A DNA stretch of 64,000 bases from Viscum album (taxonomy: Eukaryota; Streptophyta; Magnoliopsida; Santalales; Viscaceae). Location of the stretch: contig OY728143.1 of the NCBI GenBank assembly GCA_963277665.1, positions 1,119,966,110-1,120,030,109 on the forward strand, read 5' to 3'. Of this stretch, positions 51,803-63,286 are shown piece by piece (the stretch's first letter is position 1; every line of letters begins with the position of its first letter). The translations under genes and the position numbers were made by a program. The notes beneath the pieces were generated by a model, which saw only the letters and a program-made list of their open reading frames with translations, made no database searches and was not told the origin of the DNA.

Positions 51803-54800
51803 ATATATAATTGTATCTATTTTCATGAATGTGAGTGGATTATTATCCTTAACACGAGTAATAATTTAGCGAAGCATTTTGATAATATGTGAGTAGTGTT
51901 TTTTGGATTATGTTATAAAAACCATATGTGTGGTCTCTCAATTAGTATAAGTCTAATAATATAATTTTTTTATGTAATGTGATGATTACAAAGTGGGTCA
52001 CTAGTGGTATTATTTGGGAATTTGATGTTTTTCGGGGCTGAGTTTAGAATGAATCATACCATCCAATAGTTGTTTTATTTTTACCTATAGTGGTTTATAG
52101 TAGGAACAAAGTGACAAAACCATGAAGGGGGTCCTAAGTTGATTATAGGGATTGTTAGTATAGGTTAAGGTGTAATTATTATCTTCTGATTTCACATTTT
52201 AATCATAAGTCAACCCATAAAGAAAGATAATACAATTTTTGTTCCATATAGTGGTAGAAATTGTTCATGGCATGGTGCTTTGAAAGCATGATAAAATATG
52301 GAATCATGATAGGTTAGGTTGATATACCCTTAGGGTTTTTGGAAACCTTTCTTATGGAACCTTGGGTTTTAAAAAGGTCCATTAGATGATTGAATTTGGA
52401 GAATTTGTTTGACATTTCAATGAAATTTAATTGGGAAATTACATCAAGAATGTTATGTGCGGTTGATAGTGTCTTTGATTGTTAGTTCCATAGAAAACTA
52501 CCAAGGGAGTGTACATTTTAAGAGTGTCTGGACATCTTATTATTTTTTATTCCATTATAAGGTAATGTTGAACTTCTGGATTCCATTAATATTTTATCAG
52601 GTTCACCAAAATGTGTGAAAAAACCATAAATATTTTCAATGAAAATGCGGTCATGTGTTTTATATCTATAGAAGTGCAACAATTGTGTTGATGATTCAGA
52701 AATTATGTATACAATTTATATTGTTTATTATACTTGTTTTATGATTATTTAAGGAGGTTTTATCAGTAATTATAGGCATTCATGGTGATAAAAATGTTTG
52801 TGCCTCTACATGTGGACTTTGGATGAATATTGAGAGTCCTTGGAGTGCACATGTTAGTGGTTGGGGACTATTTTCCCAATTTAATTTCCCTTCATTGGTT
52901 GTGATAATTGTGCAATAAATAATTTTTTTATCATTTTACAACATGATACATGGATTCATACACCATGGTATGGAGTTTTTGGTAGCTAGGAATATATCTT
53001 CCAAGGTAAATGCACGTAAAATTATTAAAATTGAGGACTATAATTTTCATAAAGTGATAGTACTAGTGTCATAGTGGAATTTAACCCCAAGGATAGTGAA
53101 CATATATAGAAAAATGAGAAGATTTCAATATTTAGTTTTGTAATGATGAGGTTATAAAAGAGGATTTGTTGTTAGTTATGGAAAAATACCATAGTTGGTA
53201 GTCCAACTATGATGGTGGAGATGATCAGTGATTATGAAATTTGATTGGTGGAGGATCAATTATTGAAACGAATTGAAATGGAACCGTTGGTGTGTGTTTT
53301 TGGGATTACAATTATAAACTCTAGTTTTCAATGTGTGACTGAGGCATGAGGTGAAGCCTCTGAGTTTTGAAGGTGAAACTTTTCCTTTTTATTTAAGAGT
53401 CCCATTCCACGGACGAGTTAAGAAATACCTATTTAAGAGAGATATTATGGATTCATATAGTAAATAACCAATATTCTCAAATCATTTCCCGATTTCAGAA
53501 AGGCCATAAATAGTAAATTTGGACATAGTTGAATTTGGGAATGGTATATAATTCGTAGATTGATAGATAGTCATAAAGGTCGATCTATATTATATAAGAT
53601 TTGTTAAGGGAAAGTATTTTGGAATATTTTGGAGTACAGGATGATCATATATCCTTAGTGGATTTCATTTATAATTAAATTTTCTAGCATTATTTTTTTT
53701 GAATATATTTGATTCTCTTTATGGTTGAACATGTTTTTCACCACTATGTTGGCATGTTGTGGGTGAGTTAGTCTTTATTAGACCGAGTACGGTATATGAT
53801 ACATCTGAATATTTTTCATTGATTTATAAGTAGTTGGTTGATACAAAGAGGAGGAAATGTTTGTATTTTTAATAGAGGTTATTACCCTTACAGTACACTA
53901 TGAGTGTTCTATTTTTCTTATGGTTTTCTCCTCGGTTGGGGAGTATATAGGACCTTAGAACACCCTAAGAGATAAGTGAATTAGGGTGTCAACATTTTCA
54001 TATAAGGTGATGGATATTGTTCCCAATGTGGTAAGAGCTTGTTAAAAATTCCTTATGCAATCATGTAGTAATCAAACATTCCCATGTAGAGAGACTAGAC
54101 AACAATTTTATTTGGTTGACCACTAAGGTCTAATCCAAAGATCTTACACAAAAAATGTGTCTGTAGTACGTAAATCCACTAATATTCACTAGTTTTGGAA
54201 TAAATATGTTTATATGAAGTATCTTTAGGATATGAATACATCCATTATATAATTTTAGGGATGACACACTACCACCCTTTGAAAACTTCTGTCGATTACC
54301 CCCAGATCACTACATTGAGTGAAGTCTCACTAGGTTAAATGAATTGATGATCGCTTGTGTATATTGTCATTTAAGTCTATTTTTCTAACAAGAATGAGAC
54401 TATCCATCCATTGAAGTCCTAAATTGATACACATTAAATCAATATTCACTTAAACCTGAGGATGTGTACTTACATTCTCAAAGGTCCTTCAAAAATATCA
54501 CAACCTTCACTATGAATGATGAATTCGTGATGCCCAATGAGTCATCAAAAAATACATGATTTTGGTGAAACTCATCTTTTTCGGATACCTATGCATTGTT
54601 CAAGACAAGAGAATGATTTTTGCAATGATCAGGGTCACATTGAATACTTGATTCATGATTCTCTTTACCTTTATGAATCTAGATCGATTCATCCATTACT
54701 CACAAACATTTAATGTCGTAGGTAGTGGGGGTAGCCTCATTTTCATAGGATCTTCCCTTCATGCAGCTCCCATGCCTCTAACACGTTTTTCATGAACATT

Positions 54801-56029
54801 AAAAAAACATCATGAATCTTCTCTATTCATGAATCTCCAGTGATATTTTTCTTATTCATGAACACTATCATCAACTCATCATGCATTAAGGACGCTCCAC
54901 TTCTCATAGTCTGAGAGAACACAGTCAACTCATCGTGAACTTGCAAAGATCGACACCATCGTGGATATCAACCATTTTGAAACCTATTCTACATGAAACA
55001 CTTTCTTTTACCTAATTTATGAAAAGTTTATTATTGAAAACAACCTTTTGTGATGTATTCTCATTCCCCAGATTTTAGATCCCAAAAAATTTGGCAAACA
55101 ATGAGTAATGGAACCACCTTCAATACTAGAGTCAACATGTGCTTTAAGATCACTTTCATTTAATACTCTTGGATCATACAAGTGTGGATTGATAACAAAC
55201 ACAAACCCGACTCCATATCAAGAAAATAACATCATTGGTTAAAACATAATCATCTATTGTGAATGTAGGGGAAGTCAATGTCATGGTTTGTGGGACCGTT
55301 TGGGATCATTTAACACACTAACATAGTGGATTAATTTTTAGATATTAATCTATTATACTGAGGTATAGATAATTTGTTCCTTGTTTCTCAGAATCAGAGG
55401 ATTGTTCCCAATCATGCACACGTGAGAAACAATGAGGATGTTGAGTTTGAATCTGATGCATCGTTAGTGGCGCGGCTAGATTAGATTGTACAATGGAGCA
55501 AGAAATTGTGGGGGGATATGGTTCCACTTTTTGAGTTTTTTGGTCTCATGGGAGAATCTAATTGGATACCTAGGAGTCATAATCGAATTTTTTCCCAAAT
55601 ATCCTGATTTATTCAAGTATAAGGCTAGATACACTTCATGGGGATGCGAAGTACTTATAGGTGTAAGAATCATAAACATGACCATATAATCCGGATATAT
55701 GATGATAACATTTAGGAAACATTGGAATGTGGAATCAATATACAGAATGGAATCATAAGAATAATTCAAGGATAACCACCAAGAAATCATAACATAATCT
55801 TATGAGGATAAACACTCATGTAAAATTTATGTAATCTAATGAGATAAAAACATTACACAGTTCATTTTATGAATATATAATATCAAGGGCACCCCTCACA
55901 TTTATATCATGCACACAATTTGTTCGCCATATAGATGAAACAACATAAGAATGTATTTCATCAAAATTAACCCCATTATTAAAGAGTTTAGCGTACAGGA
56001 ATATAATTCCACAATAAATGAATGGTATT
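51803..56029. other. Unassigned stretch, no gene recognised
   Basis: Short open frames only. 52300-52560 has U3-like words (TTAGGGTTTTTGGAAACC). A small hairpin lies near 53191 (CATAGTTGG, 4-base loop, CCAACTATG). 54640-54880 repeats the word TCATGAA. On the minus strand 54500-55200 reads like decayed coding sequence (for example HVFFDDSLGITNSSFIVKV near 54500), but no family is recognisable. The frame at 55476-55790 (minus) is unsupported. Confidence 0.35.
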
Positions 56030-56888
56030 TGTAACTATGTAAACACCTTTGAGTGAGAATGGGGGTGGGTTGCCCTAACTTGACCATGCTGGGGATCGAG
56101 CTGCAACTACCCCAATCCCGCCTCCATAGGCTAGGGGATGGCGACTAGCACTGAAGGAACAACAAACATAAGGGGTATTGTTTCCTAAGAACATGTACCC
56201 ACACAAACATAAGCATCCACCTCAATTAAAAAGTTAAAATGGAATGAAGTAAAATAGAAAACACTACTATATATAAACCACAAACAAGCATCCGCATTTA
56301 AACATAACAAGTACAAAAAAGTAAACTGAAAGAGAAAAGGGAAGAAACACACACCCTACCAGAAAAGTCCAAAAACCCAACAATATGTGAAAAAGTATAA
56401 GAGATGTGAGAGTACCAATCTGGAATCCCAAGTTATAACTACTTCATGTGGTTTAAGATCCCTATTTCCCAAGATCCTCTAAAGTCATGATCAACATGCC
56501 AATCATTTGTTATAGAACACCAAGTGTGGGAAAATCCCATGAATGGGTGAGTATAAACATACGCAGTAGGATTAACCAAAGCCTTAAGGGAGTAACAAGA
56601 AAAATACTAAATAGTGGGGCATTATAGAGAACAAGGTACAATGAATGTGTATAGTAAAGCAGTGCATCTCAACCCAACAAGAGTGAAGTAAGCTCGTCCA
56701 AACACAAAGAGATAAAAATCATGAGAAGATGAACTTATCATCCAGTCTTTGCTACCTATATCAGTATAATACACTCATATAACCATGAGAATCTAGAAAC
56801 AGAATGCACATGGAATACCCCATGCGTCTTCACCTCTCCTGGAAGTAGAGTAGCCAAATTCCAAGGAGTGGGTACCAAAACAGGATAT

Positions 56889-56896
<8 letters not shown>

Positions 56897-56932
<36 letters not shown>
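56897..56932. repeat. (AT)18 microsatellite
   Basis: 36 bp of uninterrupted AT within LTR block D. It produces the IYIYIY run in the minus frame 56793-57029, which is therefore not a real protein. Confidence 0.95.
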
Positions 56933-56934
<2 letters not shown>

Positions 56935-57426
56935 TCAGTAAGGAAACCTAAATAAATGAGTAAGTGGTTCCCCATATCACAAGCATATCCCAAGAAATGT
57001 GAGACTCGAACATTCCCAAAAGTAACCATTGATTTCTTTCATCACACACGTTAACTCTAAACTGATGTCAAATGGGCTCAATCACCGCGCCTTGATACAA
57101 TCCCATTTGGGGGGGTCTATCTCGCCCTATAAGGTTTTAGGTCATGTCCTAAGGACATGTATTGGCAGGAAAAGAACACCACTTTATGGAGAGTCCAAAG
57201 TCAGGTCAGAGAACATCTCTTAACAATGTAACACAATCAAGATATCAAGTCACAATTAAGAGGATACACATTCCCTAGGACGATAGGTGGATTCCATTCT
57301 CATAGAAGGTGTAGAGGCTACCCACACCCTCATGCGTCAAGAGGATCTAACATTTACAATCGAAGGGGACCCCCTTTCTATCCCAACTGGTATGTACTGC
57401 CCGGAGAGAGTCATTGATGGGACCCC

Positions 57427-57558
57427 CTGCCCAGCCCACCTAGAGGGAAGCATGAAACTGCCATCAAGGACCTCCACCTCACCCAACTAGAGGTAAACCC
57501 AAAACTACCATCAGGGAACCCTACCCAGCCTTGCTAGAGGTAAACATAGAACTGTTCT
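57427..57558. repeat. 47-bp tandem repeat, three units
   Basis: The shared core CTAGAGG(T/G) with a CCCA upstream recurs with TAGAGG at 57441, 57488 and 57535, exactly 47 bp apart. Units also share CCATCAAGGAC- or CCATCAGGGAAC-like parts. Confidence 0.75.
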
Positions 57559-57803
57559 GGCCATCCCTAGTAGATGGAACCTCTGTAGAGGAACACCGAT
57601 GAATGATGACCATCTCTGTTGGATGGTACATCTTAGAAGAATGATGTGGAACACAAGACATCCCTAATGGATCCTACCTCTCGATATAGTAGTGGGGAAA
57701 ACTGTACATCCCTTCTATATGGTACCTCTTGTAATATCACTAAGGAATATTGGCCATCCTTTTTGGATGGTACCTCTCAGAAGAACACAGCTGCAGTCAT
57801 CAG
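57559..57803. repeat. 48-49-bp tandem repeat with internal stem, five units
   Basis: The core CCATCC...GGATGGTACCTCT starts at about 57559, 57608, 57657, 57705 and 57753. The CCATCC and GGATGG arms pair to form a short hairpin in several units. Confidence 0.8.
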
Positions 57804-60722
57804 GTGTCTCTCGGGATAAGCATCCACTTGGAACAATTCACATCATAACGCGTAAGACACTATGTAGGTAACCATAACATTCTACATGGATAAACTATCT
57901 GGATAGGCTACTCTCATGAAAAAATATGAGTCTAAAAGAAGAAGATATTAAAGGTAGCAAATTCGCAAAGTAGTTTGTTGCATGTGTGGGGACCACATGT
58001 TGTGTGTCCCCACCTCATCTCCAGGCTATGTACCTAATAATATTTGCATACTAAACTACGATCATGTACCCCTACGCATTCAATTTTACTCCCAAAGAAC
58101 ATGACACACCTAGTCAAATGGTCGATGAGCGCACAAAACACATCATTGATCCAGATGTCCAAAAGAAAAATTACACCATCACACCTCCTCAAATGGCACA
58201 AAACATTCAACCACAGATGTTCATACATATTCCCCAATATCACTAGAGTCGAGGTTGACCCAACCTTTGGGTTCTCATAAAACACGTAAAAAGGATCTTT
58301 CATAGATATTCTTTTCTAGTTTACTCATTTAATAATTTCCTGAAAAGGATCTGTAAGTTCAAACTGATCACACCACTGCAATCCTTGCAAAAAAATTCCA
58401 TATATACTACTAATTCACTCCAAACGGAATATTGATATAAACATTCTATCTTGGTGCATTGTACTAGAAAGGTATCTCATGGGCCCCACTCCTTGATCCT
58501 GAAACACTATAATTGTATATCGCCATTGTGATTCTCTTAGAAGAACAAAAAAATGGGCTACTCATTTTCCCAAAATGATAACCGACGAAAAAGTTTCATT
58601 TCACTTCAAAAGTGTGTTAAACCTGCCCCATGGAGATGACACCCTACCCTTTGTTTATAAAAACGAAAACTATCTTGAAAATATTGAAGAAGGACTGGGG
58701 TCATTATACCATTAATGGAATGTCAAACAAATATCCCGTTTTCAAGATAGGCCAGAAACAATATTTTTGAATAATACTAATAAAATATTATTATTTAAAA
58801 AGCGATAGTTTCATGCCACCTGCCTTCAGGATAAAAAAAATAAAATAACCAAAACCTCCAAAAAAATTTAGGCTTCACTCATGGATCACAATTCCATGAG
58901 TGGAACATGAATTGAAGGCCCACGTCAAATGATACAGGCATTTAAAATGCTTGAGCCCATAATAGGATGGACCCGCCTAGCCCGCCGGCTCGCAACCCGG
59001 TCGCACGGTCCAGTCCGCCCACCAACACTGACGAGAAAAGATTCCAGTATTCCCCCCTTCATCGTTTGACCCATCTCACACATGTCGATGCCATATACTG
59101 GTTCCACCTTTGATCCCCTCGCCTGACCGACGCGCTCAGCCAGCTCAACTTGTTGGCCCGACCCCGTAGTAGGTCGGCTCACTCCCAGCTTCCCATGTCT
59201 TGGAAATACACATGATAAGTACCACCAGCCACTCCATGTGCCCCATAGAAACCTAGTACCAGCCTTAGTTCCTTGAGGTACTCACTCTGTCCAACTCTAT
59301 AGCCACCACCTACGCCATCGCGTAGTGCACCGCCACCTACGCCCATCCCTTGTTAGTGTCGTAATGCCCGACCTGCCAACTCCCATCTTTCACACGACAC
59401 ACTAACTCATCTTGTTAACCATTATAGAATCATGAAATTATCTATGATTCCACAATATGAATTTCACAATTCCTTCTTCTAATCAACAATTCGATGATCA
59501 ATTGATGCGTCCGAAAATTGATAGCATATATTTACAAAGAACAAACAGAGAACATGTTTCCAAATATAGATTGATAACCGTGTTCATGCGGCCATAGAAT
59601 TTGAAGAAAATATATTGATACAAGTTTATATACACCTATATATATATATATATAAGTGTATATACACATATGTATGGGTTTACCAAATTAAACTATACTC
59701 AGTAATATTTCTCCAGTTATGCTTTAAACATAATTAATGTTCGGTAAGACAGAGTGGAGTTATTACACAAGAAATATGAATGTAAACATGGGTTCCACAA
59801 TACCCAAATAAAATCACCTTTTCTTACAAAAAAATCAATTCATAAGTATGAGTATATATGTTTATACACATATAAATGTTTAAGGGACTCACGCTACCAG
59901 TTTTCACAAAAACAAAAGAATTGAAAGAAATGATAATAAATGATAATTTTCCATTAGGGAATTATTTTGTTATCAGAAACACATTTTAAAACTCACTGAT
60001 TAGTTATACTTTCATAATTTTAATATCATACTTGAAATAATAATTTTTAATGGTAAAATATAACTAGGATAAATTATCATGTTATATCGTGATGAATTTT
60101 AAAACATATAACCATGCTTGTCCTTTATGTTCGCACATAGATGTACATATACATTTATGTATTCACATGCACATATATATATATAATACATATACTTGTA
60201 TAATTTTACATGTTCATAAAATTATCCGAAACCAGAATTTTTCATCAGGCAGAGGTATACAAGGGTCAGATACATATATAAAAGAAAAGTGTATTCATGC
60301 ATATATCATATTATATATATATAAAGAGTATATAGGTATGTACAATCACCGAAACCGAAAAGAAACTAGACCCAAGAGTTTCCCTTACCATCACTAGGAG
60401 AGGAGAAGAAGAAGATGTAGGTAGCGACGTCGAGTTGGTGGTCGAAGGTCCAAGAAACACGAAGAAAACCCTATCCTCTTCGATGCAATCCGGGGCTTAA
60501 AAGTAGGGAACTCTTCTTGCATGAAGATGTTGACAGGGCATCCAAGGGCCGAGGGGGTGCCAAACCCGTGGAAACAAGGGGTGAGGTCAGGTCCACCGCC
60601 AGCCTAATTGAAGAAAAACTATGCCTAATATACTGGTTCGGTGTGCGTGAGGAAGAAGAAAGCAGGATGCGGGGAAAGCAGAGATCTGAAAAAAAGGGGA
60701 CGACCAAGATTGAACCGGGGTT

Positions 60723-60815
60723 GATCGGACGGCCCGATGCGATGCGATACTAAAAGACCTTGGACGGTCGCGATGGGGTGCGCTGGATCGGACGGACCGT
60801 AGTGATGCGATGCAT
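60723..60815 (-). promoter_or_regulatory. Duplicated ~30-bp GC-rich motif in RE6 LTR promoter zone
   Basis: GATCGGACGG-CC begins at 60723 and again at 60786, each followed by GATGCGATGC-like sequence; spacing 63 bp. A third partial, TGGACGGTCGCGATG, lies between. Possible enhancer or transcription-factor sites (inference). Confidence 0.5.
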
Positions 60816-61659
60816 AAAAAACCACAGGCCTCCTTTTTCATTTTCTTTATCTTAATTATTTAATTATTTATTACACTTATTATTAAAACGTTATTATTAT
60901 TAACATAAAGTTATTATTAATCTATTATTATTATCTTAAGGTAAGTCAAGGTTTATAAATACACATATGCATTAAATTATTAACCCATATCTATTATATT
61001 ATCATTTCTATTTATTTATTTATTTATTTATATCGATTATCTTAATCTATAAATATTTTATATTCACTTCTTTTTAATGTTTTTATTATAATTTATTATT
61101 TAACCCATAAATTGACATAATTTCAAAACTATTAATGACAATAAGATCAAATTATAAAACATTTGTATAATTATTATTGTGCTATCATTACTTATATTTA
61201 ATTTAAATGTAAGTATAATATATTTAACATGAAGTTTGACGTAACATATATATATACATATATATATATATATGATCCATGATTTTACACATATATTTTC
61301 GTAAACTAAAAAGTTAAACCCAACCAAATTCATTCATGTGTTAGAGGAAATAAATATTTATTTACTGATGTTAAAGCATGCATATTTAATAGTGGAAAAT
61401 AATATTAATTCACACTATTATGCATTATAATTTTACAAAATCATTTTCATATAATTCAAATCTGACACTCGCATATAATTCACATTTTGGAAGATAAACA
61501 CTAAATTAGTTATATCATCATTATCATTGTTGGCATATTTTAAACATTAAAGAAAATAACATAATTAACCTTTTCGGACCTTTTGGGGGTATTAAACTCT
61601 TAGCTTCAATGGTTATATTTGAAAATTAAAACATATTAAGATATTGGATCATGGGGGAG

Positions 61660-61685
61660 CCAACGACTATAATTATAGTCGTTGG
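61660..61685. promoter_or_regulatory. Perfect 26-bp palindrome upstream of the small gene
   Basis: Each 13-bp arm reads CCAACGACTATAA and there is no spacer. It ends 25 bp before the TATA box. It could bind a dimeric factor (CAACG is a MYB-type half-site) or form a cruciform. Confidence 0.85.
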
Positions 61686-61687
61686 TG

Positions 61688-61698
61688 CCTAACGGTTG
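61688..61698 (+). promoter_or_regulatory. MYB/MSA-like site
   Basis: CCTAACGGTTG matches the mitosis-specific activator consensus YCYAACGGYYA at 10 of 11 positions. It lies between the palindrome and the TATA box. A role in cell-cycle-phased expression is inference only. Confidence 0.45.
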
Positions 61699-61709
61699 GA
61701 TATGTGTTC

Positions 61710-61716
61710 TATAAAA
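61710..61716 (+). promoter_or_regulatory. TATA box of the small gene
   Basis: TATAAAA with CCTGG after it, 54 bp before the chosen start codon. That leaves room for a leader of about 25 nt. Confidence 0.6.
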
Positions 61717-61769
61717 CCTGGTCTCGGGGTGTCCTAAACTCAAGGTTGTTGAAGAAGAATGAGGAGAAG

Positions 61770-61937
61770 ATGGTTCAAGTCATTCCTTTGGTGCTCAGTA
61801 CAGCTGTGGTGGCTTCAACCATCCTTATTTTTGTTTTGATTGATGCCAAAGACCCCTATCGTTTTCTTGGAGTTCTCTTTGTTTTGAGCGGTCTTCCTGT
61901 AATCTTAGTAGGGTTTTTAATTGGTATCTTTGGTTAG
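61770..61937 (+). CDS. Small two-helix membrane protein, 55 aa, unknown family
   Basis: I do not recognise the family. The protein begins MVQVIPLVL, has a first hydrophobic helix at residues 4-24, a short polar loop DAKDPYRF, and a second helix from about residue 33 to the C-terminal IFG. A hairpin-like membrane protein is likely; the compartment is unknown. I chose the ATG at 61770 (GAGAAGATGG, good plant context) over the in-frame ATG at 61644. The earlier ATG would put the palindrome and TATA box inside the coding region and add a polar, unrelated leader. Base composition is richer in GC than the surroundings and the frame is intact, unlike everything near it. It lies antisense in the U3 of the RE6 3' LTR. 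Alternatives: a captured exon fragment of a larger gene, or chance. Confidence 0.55.
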   Translation: MVQVIPLVLSTAVVASTILIFVLIDAKDPYRFLGVLFVLSGLPVILVGFLIGIFG

Positions 61938-61991
61938 CTAAGATTTCCCTTTGATCACAGTGAATTTTAGTACTATGGTGTTCCTTATTTG

Positions 61992-61997
61992 AATAAA
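61992..61997 (+). terminator. Candidate polyadenylation signal (AATAAA)
   Basis: AATAAA 55 bp after the stop codon of the small gene, followed by T-rich and TTGGTG sequence, a layout usual for plant 3' ends. Confidence 0.5.
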
Positions 61998-62037
61998 TAT
62001 CCTTTCATTCATTTTGGTGCGTTTACTCTACTTCATT

Positions 62038-62059
62038 GTTATTATTATTATTATTATTT
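62038..62059. repeat. (TTA)7 microsatellite
   Basis: TTA trinucleotide run just beyond the small gene's 3' end, inside the RE6 LTR. Confidence 0.85.
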
Positions 62060-62124
62060 ATAAGAAGACAGTTTTTAATATAAAACTTACCGTTACATAA
62101 AACATAGACTCTTAGGATGTTACA

Positions 62125-62140
62125 TTATTTCACCCTTCAA
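62125..62140 (-). other. RE6 polypurine tract
   Basis: The minus strand reads TTGAAGGGTGAAATAA directly before TGTAACATCC, preceded by GAGGAAGCAATTC as in other Tekay-type elements. Confidence 0.7.
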
Positions 62141-62246
62141 AGAATTGCTTCCTCACAATTCTATTCATAAAAAGAGAAAATCCCCCTATAATACAACATT
62201 AAAAAAATGGGAGATTTGGCTCGGTTAATGGAATAACCAAGTTAGT

Positions 62247-62800
62247 ATATAGTTCCTCTGTTTCTCTAGCCGAGATGCACCTTGAGCAGTATGTTTTGAA
62301 TCCCTGATCATGTGTACTACACACATTCTTCCATAGGAAGGCTCATGCTATAAAAATCTTGGAAATATATGAATGGAAAAATTCCATGATGACCCTCTGA
62401 ACTGCATCACGCTCAAGGTATTCGAGGGGGATGATGCGATTGAGGAGACTAATATTTAAGACCTAGAACATAAAGGCTGCCCTGAGGTGGCCATCTTGAA
62501 CAGCTATAAGGAAGCATGATCTAGCAGAAATTTTTTGTTCCAGAGTAAAACACTAAAAGTGGCCTTCGTAGTATCCCCCCTTCGCCTATGGCAGGGGAGT
62601 TGGGCAGTGGCACTAAGATGAAAAACATGGTCATTCCCCAGACACGAACGAAGAATATTAGCACTGTTCAACAAGTCAAGCAGGAGTTGGAAAGACCCTC
62701 GCAGGTAGAGAAATGATATATAATCCACCATGCATGTTCTGATCAAAATAACCTATACTAAATAATCAGGTAGAGATGAGATGTTCATTTGACCAGCCAT
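62247..62800 (-). pseudogene. F-box-like gene copy B inside RE6, broken
   Basis: F-box proteins recruit targets to SCF ubiquitin ligases through SKP1. The minus-strand ATG at 62800 starts MAGQMNISSLPDYLV, one stop, then VILIRTCMVDYISFLYLRGS, then FQLLLDLLNSANI, which has the length and leucine pattern of an F-box (LP start, LR near the end). A distal part in another frame reads SCFLIAVQDGHLRAAFMF near 62500 and CSRCISARETEEL near 62285. These recall the repeat and cysteine-rich tail of the plant At1g67623/At2g35280-type F-box family (from memory, unsearched). TTTTTCCAG directly before the ATG looks like a splice acceptor. One stop and at least one frameshift break it. Confidence 0.45.
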
Positions 62801-63286
62801 CTGGAAAAACAATCACGAGAATTCACTTAACAGTACTGATAAGGTAGAGATAGGAAAAGAAAAGGAAACATTCAATTACACAAAAGTTTACATAACAGAG
62901 CCTGAGTTTACTAAACGAACACCACATTGAGAAGAAAATATCCCTAATTCCAAAAACCACAGACATGATGAGAAGATGAGGTTAATCTAATGGGAACACC
63001 TATGACATCTTCTAAGATTATCATGAGGGGTATGAAGTTGAGAAAAATCATAATACACATGCTTCCTATAAGAAAAATGGGTGGACTCATATTCTAACAT
63101 CCCAAAGTCCATCAACTGGACCCAAAAGCCGTAGTGCAAAATATGACAAAGGTAGGATGCTCAGAGGTCTCCAGAAGCATCGGTTTATTAGAAGGGGTTA
63201 AAGAGCATCGTGCCAAATTCTTCACCTACCATGAACACTCGGAAGAGTCCCTCATGGTACCTTCCCTGGTGTGCATAAGATGGGAA

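Larger units (their letters stand above)
56030..59420 (-). repeat. LTR block D, minus strand, distal part
   Basis: The minus strand ends GTTTACATAGTTACA at 56030, a usual LTR end. About 105 bp inside it has GTGCTAGTCGCCATC and TAGCCTATGG, the same U5-end motif seen in RE5 and block C. It contains two tandem arrays and a GC-rich part at 58950-59400 with GGGTCGGGCC-type words usual in gypsy LTR promoters. Its start is unresolved: it may be one very long LTR reaching 62124, or two LTRs side by side. Open frames such as 57029-57223, 58034-58303 and 58925-59182 are not supported as genes. Confidence 0.5.
60380..62124 (-). repeat. RE6 3' LTR, U3 and promoter part
   Basis: Starts TGTAACATCCTAAGAG on the minus strand at 62124, directly after the polypurine tract. 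U3 is AT-rich down to about 60840, then a GC-rich 450-bp zone follows. Read on the minus strand, that zone includes CTTCTTCTTCTCCTCTCC and then GTAAGG near 60385, which looks like a transcribed leader with a splice-donor-like end. A plus-strand gene lies inside U3. The overlapping frames at 60471-60841 on both strands are not supported as proteins. Confidence 0.6.

Noticed and set aside
51803..51807. ATATA as the RE5 target duplication partner of TATTA (40866-40870)
   Set aside because: The two differ and are low-complexity; not accepted as a duplication.
54640..54880. Frequent TCATGAA words suggesting a short repeat array
   Set aside because: No constant period or longer shared unit; consistent with chance in this composition.
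56793..57029. 78-codon minus-strand frame with an IYIYIY run
   Set aside because: It is the translation of the (AT)18 microsatellite.
60089..60397. 102-codon plus-strand frame near the RE6 LTR
   Set aside because: Built from AT/CA-rich simple sequence (HIHLCIHMHIYIY); reads as a repeat translation.
60463..60472. AAAACCCTAT, a telo-box-like word as in plant ribosomal-protein promoters
   Set aside because: Single copy, in the transcribed leader of a minus-strand LTR; no gene downstream in the fitting direction.
60587..60841. Overlapping open frames on both strands in the GC-rich zone
   Set aside because: GC-rich LTR promoter with few stops in any frame; no domain and no preferred frame.
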